From Zonotrichia leucophrys gambelii (Eukaryota > Chordata > Aves > Passeriformes > Passerellidae): a stretch of 64,000 nt of DNA. Positions 29,245 through 61,570 of this stretch are shown piece by piece; the first letter of the stretch is position 1; every line of letters starts with the position of its first letter. The stretch lies in contig NC_088178.1 of NCBI RefSeq assembly GCF_028769735.1, positions 10,070,857 through 10,134,856 on the forward strand, written 5' to 3'. Position numbers and translations under genes: made by a program. The notes beneath the pieces were generated by a model. That model searched no databases and was not told where the DNA came from. It worked only from the letters and a program-made list of their open reading frames with translations.

Positions 29245-32200
29245 ATCAGATTTCTCAAACCAAGTTCAGCTGAAACAATGAAAGTGGTTTTTTAGAAGCT
29301 GTCAAATGGTATGTTCTGTATGCTAACTAGAGCACAAAAGCTTTTCTAACCTTCCATCAGTGGTAGTTATCTGTCAGCACCTCTCCCTGAGTGAAGGTGA
29401 GTGCTTCTGACAAAGGTAACAGTAACTCATAGGGGTTTCAAGTGAGTATCAGGGGCTAAAAGGAAAGAATTCATTCCCAAGAAGAAAATGAAGCATTTCT
29501 GTTTGCTTTCTATTGCTTTATTGTAGCTATCATTACTAGATTATTTCTGGTAGTCTCTTGTTAGTATCAAGGATAGTTTGTTTTACCATCTACTGTGTTG
29601 TGCTGGATAATGTGAGTCAGACATAAGTTTAGGGCAAGTTTTTTCTTAATTTCTTTAAAATTTATAGATGCCTTTTTCAAGATGAGTACATAGCCTTGAT
29701 GAAAACCAAATGTTGTTCCCGCTGAATTGAAATATGAAACTGGCATATTTGTTCTGTTTTTGAAAGAATATTAAAAAAATTAAAGAACTGCAGTAATTGT
29801 GAATGCTAACCTATCTCTGGTGTAGTTGAAAAATTTTCTGTGTTTTCACGTGCAGCTTTTGTTCAAAACTGTAAAATCCAAATAGAGTAGATGGGAAAAA
29901 TTTAACAAGAACAAAACCCCACAACACAACCAAAAAAACCCCTCCAACACCAACATCAAGAAAAGAGTGCAGTATCCTGAATATAAGGGAAATAATGTGT
30001 GTATTGATTGTTTGGTTATGGTCAGAATAGTTGAACAGAACACTTCTGATCAGTGTTCTGAATTTAAAATTTTCCTTCTAGATTAGAAAAAGAATGGGAT
30101 CCAAATGACACATTTTCCTGATAATATAGATGTCACTTTGTGATAACACAGAAGCAGAAAAAAGCAAAGCATTTTAAAAAGAAATCCTTAACTGGAAGAG
30201 AAACTGAATGGACTCAAAGTTCCAGTTAAGTTTGTAATTTTTTGCATTGAAGAAAAAGAGACAATTCTTTAGGAATAGATTCCAAGCTGAAGACATGAGT
30301 TTATTGAATGTCCGAGAGATTTGTATTCAAATACAGTTAAAAAACATAATCCACCAGTACATCCCAAACAGTTTGCAACATGGAAATCTCCAGTATTCAT
30401 ATAACATAGTTTACAAAAAAGAAAATACAGCACCTAGATGTGAAGGTTATGTTCCACTTACATGATGCACAATGAGATTATCACTTCATGAAGAGTTGTA
30501 AGTCAAGTCAGAAGAATAAATTACTAAGATACAGTTTTATGAAAAGCTGAATTTCTATGTCAATTTCCTTATTACTTAAATCTGCTCAGGCAAGACAATA
30601 CTGTTTCTAGTAAACAAATTATCTAATCTATGACCATCAGCTGTGTTGTTTAACATAAAATGCTATGGAAATTCCCTTGGGAATTACATAAGCAGCTGTA
30701 CACTGTTTTTTAAAAGTCTGTTTTCCTCAAACTACATGTAGTTTTCCTAGTTAATGTAAGTAAACTACCATTTAACTACTACTAGTTTTAATGGATTTGT
30801 CAAGAAGTATAGCAGTGTCAATGAGTACTGAAAGCAAAGAATGTATTCAAATTTCTGGCATCTTTTGCTTGCAATGGGATTTTTTGGTATGAATTGGTTA
30901 TATAACAGGAAAGGAGACTGTAATGTTCTGAGAGTTGTATACCAGCAGTTGAGTAGTTTCTGTTTAAAATTCCTGTGGAGAACAGAAACTGATAATACCA
31001 CACTTCTATTAAGAGCAGCTAAAATAGAATCTTTGTATTAATTCTTTTGTCTAATTAGACACTCTAAAGAGGTTATAATTAACAGTAGAAATAAAAGTAT
31101 GCAAGTACCAAAACTGAGAAATAGCTCATATTCATCATTTTCAATAACAGCATTCTGGCTTTGAAGGCTGAAATTTCATTAAAAATACAAATAAAAGTTC
31201 AATAATTCTACTGTGGATTTCTGGAATACAAAGTTTGCTAATTTAACCTATTAAATATGGCCTACTTTTACATCAATAAAAAGGTGTCAAACATCACTCT
31301 GAGCAAAACCTGAAGCATTCTGAGCTTTCAAAAGTGACGACACTATTTTTACTTATTCCAGACCTTAACTGATAAACAGTACCACTAAATTAAAAAAAAA
31401 AAATTAAGTAATTTGCAGTTTACAGTTAATTACACCTATTTGTTACCCAACACATCCCTTTAAAAAAGGATTCTTTCATATTCCAAATGAAAATTTAAAG
31501 AGCTCTTTCTTGCCTGTCAGGCAAATCACTACTTGTGCAAATTTAAATACAGTACATTGACCTAATGTAACAGTGGACAGATAGCAAAAGAAATGTTCAA
31601 CAAAGCTGTTGCACACCAAGACTTTTTCAGTGTGCAGAGTATGTCTGCAATAAAGTGCTTCTCTTAACAAGTTATATCAATAATAGCATATATAGATGTT
31701 TACCTAGTTTTAAAGCTTAAGTTCCTTAATAAATGGTCTAGCCTCCCTGTACACCCCCAATCCCACAAGGCACATTCAAAACACAAGCAAAGCACTGACT
31801 GTGAAGGATTAAACTACAATTAAAAAAATTAAGTGGTAGTAAACTACTGACTAGGTTTGTAAACAGTACCGTCCCATTGGATCTCATGCATTATCAAAGT
31901 GAGTTTCTGTGGGAGCAGCTGCTGAACTCCAGATTTAACAATCAAGGCAGCTTTCTTAATAAAATGCTATTGTGTCTTAGTGTTTTGGTGTGGAATCCCA
32001 CCTTTTTCATCACTTGAACAAAAAAAGTCACATTTGATGCATTTAAACCTGTGGCCTTAATTTACCGTAAATACAACTGATTAGTGGCTGGTTTAAATCG
32101 ATTTAGTTTTGGGGGTTTGTTTTAAATGCACGTGACATTCACCTCTTCTGTTGAACCTTACAATGAAGTTGTGCTCAGTACTCTTAAGAGAAAGTTTTGG

Positions 32201-32689
32201 TTATGTTAAAACATAGCTGGCCTGTTTTTTGGAGGCCATAACTTTGACCTGATAAAAACTGACTTGATAGGAGTAATTAGCTTCTGTAAAACTAAAATGG
32301 CATGTAGGATCAAATTCAGTAAATGACTTTTTTCAGGTTCTTTTAAGACCAACTTTCAAAGTTTCTTTAAAAACAAAGTCCATCACTGCAAGTGATCTCT
32401 TATATTGAAATGGGACATGCTTCCACAGATGTTTCACAGAAATTAAGTAATTCCACCAACATCAGACAGAGCTTACAAAAAGGGTCCAAGTGCTCTCACA
32501 AGGTACACATAGCTGAACATTGCCTTCATACCACAGAAGATGATGCTCTATGAGCAAGAGGCATTCCACTGCTTTTCAGAAAAAGATCACATTGAGTTCG
32601 TTTAGTCTTTCTCAGCTCTTGCAGCAGAGCAAACAATACCAGAAGTATCAAAACCAGAGCTCCAAGTTTTCCTCATTTGACATTCCAGC
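29245..32689. other. Convergent 3' UTR region of HENMT1 and EEIG2
   Basis: No coding sequence was recognised. The 3.4 kb must hold both 3' UTRs. ATTAAA at 29770-29775 is a candidate HENMT1 signal; TTTATT at 30300-30305 (AATAAA on the minus strand) is a candidate EEIG2 signal that would give a 2.4-kb UTR. Either transcript may run further and overlap the other. Confidence 0.45.
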
Positions 32690-54010
<21,321 letters not shown>

Positions 54011-57000
54011 AACGTAACAAAGCATCGTTTAGGCGTCGACGTTTCAACTCTGAATTGAGTTTCCGTCTGCTATAATTTAAACCCTACGGGTCGCGTACAG
54101 CCGTTCAACCTGTAATTTACAGCCAGCGCCACTTCTGCTACAAGCAACAGATGCTCACGGTCTTGTAGAGAAAGAGAGTGTACACATGTGTGTTTACATT
54201 CTTGGCGTAGATGATTACGGCAACACACACGCGACTCTCTTGTTTAATGTATAGTCCAACACCACTATATGTTCTCTAGGGAACAGCTTTGTCTTAAAAA
54301 AACATTCCAGGAGATCTGAACATAAAGCAAGCTCCGAGCAGCCTCCATCAGCAGATTAGTTTCCTCTTTACAGCGTTGCATAAGGAGCACACAGCATGTC
54401 TTCCCACAGCCAAGCACTTAATCACATGGTAAGAAAAAGAACTTGTAAGGCTACGTATGCAGTGTGATCTACCCCGTAATCGTCTTGCAGCTCGTGGAAG
54501 TAATGCTGCCCCTCATTCAGTATAAATACATAGAAATATAATTTCATAGAATACATACCTGATGAATCCAGGTAGCACAAATAATATGCAGCTAAGTATG
54601 TCAGAATGTCCCCAACTGTCCTGTAGCATAATCCTAGGGAAAAGAAAAAAAGAAGTAGCAGTAAGGAGTAAAAGCAAAAAACGCAATCAAACATAATAGA
54701 GAGTCTGGAAAATAAATGCTGCTGTTTTTTCCTGCCCTAAAAGATACGTAAAACAAATTTATATAAAATTTTCTACTAAAAAATAAACTGCAAGGGTAGT
54801 TCTGACGCCATTGTCAGTTTTGTGTTCCTAACAAAGAATTCCCTACAAAACTCCTAAATGTCAAGAAATAACTGGCTCTGAAAGAAGTCTTTTTACTGGA
54901 GTAAAATTAATAAAGAGATACCTTAGAGAGGATATCTAGGCATTTGGCCTTGACCTATGGCTTCCCCTTTGAGAACATTTCTTTAGTATGCCCTAAAGCA
55001 AGCCTCAAAGTCTTTGCTGTTTAACAGACCACAAGCACCTACAATATATCATACAAAGCAATTCTCTGGGTACTGCACTCATCAGCTCTCTGTTCAAAAA
55101 AATGGAAGGTGAAAAGCTTTCAGCACCTAAAGGGACTAAATTAGTACTTAGTTGGTATCAAGTTATATCAAAAGCCACCTTTCTTTTCAGGAAAAGACCC
55201 AACTCTAGAGTTTTTTTAAAAATTGTTTATAAAAGACATTACCCCATTTAGCTAGAAGGTTCATTGCATTAAGATGCAGAAAGAAAAAGAAGGCTATGCA
55301 CCAGATAATTTGTCTGTTAAAGTTCAATAAATACAATTGATCCAGTTATTAATCAATATTTTCAAGAAAAACTGGATTACTTCACTCAATCAAAGTAGAA
55401 TGGTAACCCACATAAATTAAAAAAGCCTATGGGTACCCAGAGCATTACCCCATGGAAGCAGCTTCCCTATATAACCAAGCCAGTTAGGCAGGTGTAAATT
55501 TACCCAGCAGCAGCCCTGACCAGCCTCACCTGGGCCCTCACCCTGCCCCTGCTCAGGGACCCATTTAAGCTCAGCCATGAGTCAGCAGTACTTGTCTGAA
55601 CCTTGGTTTAGCTCTCTTTGTCTGTTGGGTCTTAGTTGTGTTGCCTGTGCCTTGCTGAGGGCCCTGACCCTCAGGCTGATTTCTTAGCTTGATTTCAGAG
55701 CTCTCTTTGTGTTGTAGGTGTGCCTGGCTGTGGTTGCTGCTGCTGGAGCCTGGGGTGTTTGGGGCTGGGGGCTCTCCCTGTGCAGTGCTGCCTCCTCTCC
55801 CTGCTCAGGTCCAGCCAGCTGGGCTCTGCCTGGGAGCCCTGCCCTGCTCCTTGGGCTCTTGCACTCCTCCTGCTGCTCCTGGGGAGAGAGCTGGCCCTTG
55901 CTGTGCCCTGCCTGAAAAAAATACAGGGCTAACTGCTGAAAAATATACAAGGGGGGATGCCAGATGATTTTAGGAGGTTTGAATCAAAGGCAACTCTTAT
56001 TGGAAAAAGCCCAGTCTATTCTAGGGCTATATTTATGTTCTGAACAGGTGACTAGAAAAGGCTCTCTATATTCAGTATAACCTTCTTGACCAAAAGAGTC
56101 AAAGTCAAAAGTATCAGAAGTATAGATTTTAAAATATATTTAGAATCTTTAATCAAAAGATTCTCAGAATAGCAGAAGAGTTTTTAAAAACCAGATGAAC
56201 GCTGTAGGTAATGTAACAATTCTGTGTTGTCATTGATAAAAAACTTCTGTAAGATTAAAGCACTGGAGGTTGTTTAGGAGAAGTTCCTAAATCTTTAAGG
56301 AAGTGGGATGTTACCAGTACAAAATCTCAAAAATTCAAGATAAACTTGTTCTACAAAATGCCCCAGTTACAGTAGAATGAAACAAATAATTCAGGAACTG
56401 TTTGCTCTCCTGAAGAAGGTAAAATTTCAGTTACAAAATTGCAGGAGTTAATAGGCAATGTTCTTTATGGAGAGGTGATTCAGTGGACAGCTGAAGCACA
56501 GGTCTCTGGGAGGTTTAAATCCTGCAGAGTATCATCATTGTTAGAGGTTGTGCTAATGTGATGTGTATTCATCTGTATGTTTTCTGTGGCACCAGTTTCC
56601 TGTTGGGCACTTGATTTCTGTAGCTCTTTTTCCTGAGAATAGTAGCATCAGAAGAGCTTTGAATTGCTTCTGTGTTTGGCTTTAGATGGATCTGATGTAA
56701 GGTCTGGGCTCCAACCTGTGTCCAGATCAGTGCTTCCTGCAGCAGCCCATTGTAAGCACCTTGTCTTGGTCATGGAGAGACTCATTTGGATGCCTGCAAT
56801 GAAATTAAACTAAAAAGTGAGGCTGGTGGGAGCTCAATGCCATGTGTGTAGGTGAACTCTGTAATAATGCCATTTCTCATGCTGCTGCAGTCTCAGTCCC
56901 CCAGATGTGTTTGCACTGTCTAGCACAGACCCACAGGGCTGTCCCTTGGGTTACCCTCTGAGGGATCCCTGCCTTCTGTGGCTCGTCTGTTTAAAGCTGT

Positions 57001-59659
57001 GCTGCAAACAAAGTTCAGGGAACAGCCCCTGGCCTGGGCTCTTCAGTGCCCTCCAAAATGGGGATGTGTCACAGGAGAGGTAAGAACCCAGCTGAACCTC
57101 CACTGATGATTTTAAGTCATGACTTCTTGCTTGTAAATTATATTTACCTGAATTACAGCACCAGTCTGTCTGAATTAAGACATTGTATCTTTCTCATGCT
57201 AAACCAGTCCAATGCTGTGTGCTAGACAAGAAGTGGGAAAGAAAAATATGTGAAAAAAATCTAAATTTGCTATAGTTTATTATATGATAATAAGATTCCA
57301 TATTTTTTAAGAATTATTTTATAATGTTAGTTTAAAACTGAGCTAATTACATGTATATAATGAAGTAAATATTCATTTTACCTTAAATAAAATAAAAACA
57401 CTGGACTTTGTTGCCTCTTAAATATTTATTGTATTTGTGTTCTTTAATTATATCCTCCTGTGTGTGAAGTGAAGACTGCTCCCCATCAGGTGGTATAAAA
57501 CTTCTGGATGTATTTAACAGACCATTTTAAATGTGTAGCAGAACTGGATTTGATCTCATAATTTAAATATTACTCAACTTCCTTGCAGTTCTTGGAGTTA
57601 TGCCAGAAATTATTTCTGGCTCATGCAGTAGATGATTTTCAGAATCTTAGGATTATTATGAAGAGCTTCCTTCCTCATGGAAAAAGAGCTACAGTATCTA
57701 AAGTAGACACCTAATAATGCAATTCAGCTGAGTTGTCTTTTAGTATATTAATAATATATATCAAGTCTGCTTCCAGTCTCTGAGGTTTTGTGATATTTAT
57801 AGCACTTCATCTAAGTGGACTGTATTGATGTAATTTAAATATTTATTGTATATGTACTGATATAACACTGATTAAAAGTTTTTTCTGGTAAGTTAAATGC
57901 TTTTTTTTGGCTATGTTTTTGCTCTTCTGATACTAATCAATTTTGATAGCAAAAAGCCTTATATGACTAAAATAAATATAAATGTAATAGAATTTTTAAA
58001 AAACCCACAAGCCAACAAAACCAGAAGCCCCCCACTCTAACATTTAAAATAAGATGTCTTGGGCAAAAGTATTTCTTGACTCAGATCTTGTCCTTTGCAG
58101 GTCCTTTGCAGTTCCTTCAAGCAAGTTAAAAATCAGTGTGCAAAGTCATGGAATATTCAAGACTCATTTTTAGCAAACAGGGGCTTTGTATATGAAACAG
58201 CTCCCAAACATGCCAAACAAGGTAATTTGTAAAGAAATTATAGTTGTGGTAGAGCTAGTTTCCAAATCATACGCAAGACTAATTTTCCTGTTGATATAAA
58301 TGAGGCAGATCTGTGGATTTGTTTGTGGTCACTGTCTCAGTAGACTCACTCCTCAGTCCCTGCAGGAGGTTCACTGCACCTAAGGAGTGTCTGTATCTTC
58401 CGAAGAGCAATGGCTTTCTCAGGAGTGTGCCTAATGGTTTACCTGTCAACATGTGTGAAATACCCGAGCCTCTCACCTCCCCACTATTGTCAGCCAGTCT
58501 TACTGAAGGCAAAGCATTTATGCCTTCTGCACAGCTCTGTGCTACTTACTCCAGTTTTAGGGAGACCACTGCAAACCTGAATAATGAATTTCACTGCTGT
58601 GTCTCATCATGGATATACAGTTGGATCAATGATACACAGCTGGTACTTCCAGCTTCTGTTCTGCATAAAAGTCAAAGCAGGATCTATTTGCACATGTTCA
58701 TTGTCAAACCAGCAAGCTATTATCTGCCTTTTTTCTGTGGCCTCCTCTTTCTTCCTACACAGCTCTGAACAGTGTGGCACACCATATAAATTATACCTAT
58801 GCAGGATGCATTTATAAAACCCAAGTCTGCCACAAGTAGCTTTTTGTTCTTATTCAGGAAGAACAAATGCATCTTGTGGAGGGATAGAATGTAAGAAAAT
58901 AAAGATAATGCAGAAGGTAGTCTCATACCTGAGGAGTTGCAGCTGCATTAATCACCAAAGATTAGGAACAGGCCTGCCCTTAACAGGCCACAGCTGTGTC
59001 CAATAAGAAGATCAATGCTACAAAAGACTTGGTTGTGCCATGAAGAGAATTGGAGTTTGTTGGCCATTCTGTGAAGAAGGAGGCAGTGCTGCAAGGAGCT
59101 GTGTATGAGAAATCACTGAGCAGGTATGGAAGTTTTGCAATAAGATGACAACAGCATCTCTTCCTCAGTTACCTTGGATTTTGGACTATTGGCACTAACT
59201 TTTCGCATGTTTTAATGACAGAGTGTTGATGTCACTTTTTGAGTGGTTCTAATTCATGTATGGTATTAATAGTACACATACAGCACTTAGTATGGTACAT
59301 AAGAAAATAGGTGGAACATTTAGACTTCAGACAGTGACAATGCTGGAGGTTATTAGGAACCTACTGGTAGGCAATGAGAGCTTAGGGTAGCACTGTTTTT
59401 CATTCCTGTGTATGTCATCTATCTACGTATTGTATTCAGTAATGAGTTCAGATACTACTTGTGTATGTTACTGCATTAGATGAGGATGTAAGGATGATGG
59501 TATAAGGGGAAAATGGAATCACAGGCTGTACTACTTAGCAGTATTACATTGCTGGGATGCAGTGACCTTCAGCAGTATTCACTTTCCTTATTCCAGATAG
59601 GGGTGAATCAGGCTCTGCCTATTCCCGTGTTTTCCAGTATTTCCCACAAACTGTGGAGG
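54011..59659. other. Intergenic region between EEIG2 and SLC25A24
   Basis: Mostly AT-rich sequence with no recognised coding exon on either strand. It contains the GC-rich block at 55440-55920 described separately. Open frames such as 58313-58768 show no known protein pattern. Confidence 0.5.
55440..55920. repeat. GC-rich block, possibly LTR- or satellite-derived
   Basis: Begins with a TATATAA (55471) and a TTTAAG (55564) in TATA-like settings. A CTGCTGCTCC/GGAGCC-rich, low-CpG stretch follows to about 55915. The abrupt edges suggest an inserted or tandemly amplified element; the family is unknown. Confidence 0.35.
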
Positions 59660-60210
59660 ACCCTCTGGTGTGCTTGCCATGCAGAGAAGCTGGAGGAATG
59701 GGGTGACAGGGACTTTATGAAATACAATGAGGATAAACACAAAGTATTGCATATAGGAAGGAATGGTTCCTTGCAACCACGGGGAGCAGCTGTGCTGAGA
59801 GGACATGGGGATTTTGGTAGAGAGCAATCTGAGCATGGGCCAGCAGAATCCTGGGTTGTATTTACAGAAGAAAATAAGGCTTTGAGGCAAATAAAAAGGA
59901 GGCCTCCACCTTCCTGGTACCTACAGAGAGCGTACAAAGGAAATAGGATCAGGCTTCTTTTAGTGGGGTATGGTAGGATGATAAAAGACAGCAGACACAA
60001 AGCAAAATGAGAACAGCTCAATGTTTAGAAGGGAAGCTCTTCCTCCCTGTGAGGACAGTCAGGCTCTAGGCCTGGCTGCCTGGAGAGATTGTCCAGCTTC
60101 CATCCTTGGAGGTCTTTAAGAATGAAATACAGACCTGAGTAACCTGGTCGGAGTTCGTGGATGAGCCCACTTTGAGCAGGAGGTTCCTTCCCACACCACT
60201 TACTCTGTGA
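59660..60210 (+). mobile_element. Degraded CR1 LINE, reverse-transcriptase C-terminus and 3' region
   Basis: The plus strand encodes a stretch like the CR1 ORF2 C-terminal end: Leu-Glu-Glu-Trp, then Phe-Met-Lys-Tyr-Asn, then His-Lys-Val-Leu-His-Ile-Gly-Arg-Asn. The nucleotide sequence then follows the CR1 3' pattern (CCATCCTTGGAGGTCTTTAA, CTTTGAGCAGGAGGTT). Frameshifts and lost segments show it is a dead copy. Confidence 0.7.
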
Positions 60211-60729
60211 CACAATGAACCTATAACACAATCCAGCAGACTTTATATATGCAAGTCCTAGTAGCAGTAGCCCCTTTTCAAACACTAGTTCATGGTCAGA
60301 CACTTTAGAACATTAGCTTTATTAATTACTCTGTGAGCAAGATTACAGAGTTTCTGTTGTAATGCTGAAATGCATTTTCCATGGCCGTATGTTGGCTGAA
60401 TATGCACCAGGAAAGCAAGGCTCAATTTAGTAGCAGCTGAAATTTCTTTTCACTGCAACTCTCTTGTGGAAAGAGAGACTGTTTGGTGACGTTTTCTATC
60501 CATTTACTCTTAGACCACCTGTGCACTTTTCCATTAACTCCACTAATTTATTTATGAAGCCATTATGAAGAAAAAAACACTAGACGTTTCTTCTTCTGGT
60601 GTTTATTCTGTTAGGCCAAGTAGCCCAGCTCTTTCAGACTGCACTTAGGCTGGGATGCTCTTCATACCCTTTCAGCTGAGCTCTCCACCGCTAAACTAGG
60701 GTGAGCCTAAGTATCCAAACTAGGTGTTT

Positions 60730-61570
60730 TGCGGCGTTTATGGGATTTCTCTGACTGAGCTGGAAGCGTCGGGCTGCTAGAAGCGCCTAAGCGCGGGCGG
60801 GAGCGCTGTGAGGAGCCCGAGGGACTGCGGGCGGCCCCCGCTCCCTCAGCGCACGTTTCGCGCCCGGCGGCGGGGCTGAGGGCGGGCGGCACGGGCGGAG
60901 CGAGCCCCGCCGCTCCCGCCCTCTCTCCGCCCCTCGCCGCCGGGCGGGTTTGGGCCGCCCTTCGCTGCTCTCCCCTCCCCTGGCAGCTGCGAGCGCTGGC
61001 AGCATCGCGGGCCGTGTCTCGTCCGCGCCCAGCCGGCGGGAGTCGAGGGACGCTGTCCGTCTGTACGCGCTGCCCGGCCCCGACATGTTCCAGCTCCTGC
61101 GAGGCTTCCTGCTGCCGGCGGCCGCCTGCGACGGGAACAGGGATGGCGAGTCCCGCTACGCCAACCTCTTCCGAAAGCTGGACCTCAACGAAGACGGGAG
61201 GGTGGACATTGCCGAGCTGCAGACGGGCCTCCGGGCCATGGGCATCCCTCTGGGGAAGGAGGCGGAGGAGGTAAGCGCGGGCCCGCAGCCGCTGCCGAGC
61301 CCTGGGCAGGGAGGGAGGAGAGGCGGCCCCGCCGCCCCGCCCGCAGCTCCGGCTCTGCCCGGGGGACGGGGCGCGGCCCGGCCGGGGCTGCGGCGCGCCC
61401 GGGAGCGCGGCTGGGGCCGCTCCTTGATGGAAGCGGCCTCCGGCCTGGCGTTTTCCTTCCCCGCGCCGCAGTTCCAGCGCCAGGGGCCGTGTTCTACAGG
61501 CACGCCCCGGGCTGTAGGCGAAGGGTCCCGAGCGCCTACAGCTGTCGGCGGCTCCTCTGCCAAGAGGGTT
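60730..61570 (+). promoter_or_regulatory. CpG island with SLC25A24 promoter
   Basis: GC- and CpG-dense sequence surrounds the first coding exon and extends about 300 nt into intron 1. No TATA box is evident. The island edge is about 7 kb from the EEIG2 island, so this is not a tight bidirectional promoter. Confidence 0.75.
61085..61270 (+). CDS. SLC25A24: Mitochondrial ATP-Mg/Pi carrier SCaMC-1, first coding exon (partial gene)
   Basis: ATG at 61085 opens 62 codons ending Glu-Ala-Glu-Glu before donor GTAAGC (61271). The start [11 protein letters not shown] resembles the amphipathic N-terminus of long SCaMC isoforms. Residues 33-44 form a canonical EF-hand loop ([12 protein letters not shown]) with ligands at positions 1, 3, 5, 9 and 12. 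In the family, four N-terminal EF-hands face the intermembrane space and make ATP-Mg/phosphate exchange Ca2+-dependent; the six-helix carrier domain follows. Only this exon is in the window; the rest lies to the right. The frame is open upstream of the ATG without a better start. Assignment to SLC25A24 rather than the paralogues SLC25A23/25 rests on the neighbouring genes. Confidence 0.88.

Noticed and set aside
58313..58768. A 151-codon plus-strand frame in intergenic DNA
   Set aside because: Composition and residues look random, and I recognise no domain or conserved neighbour.
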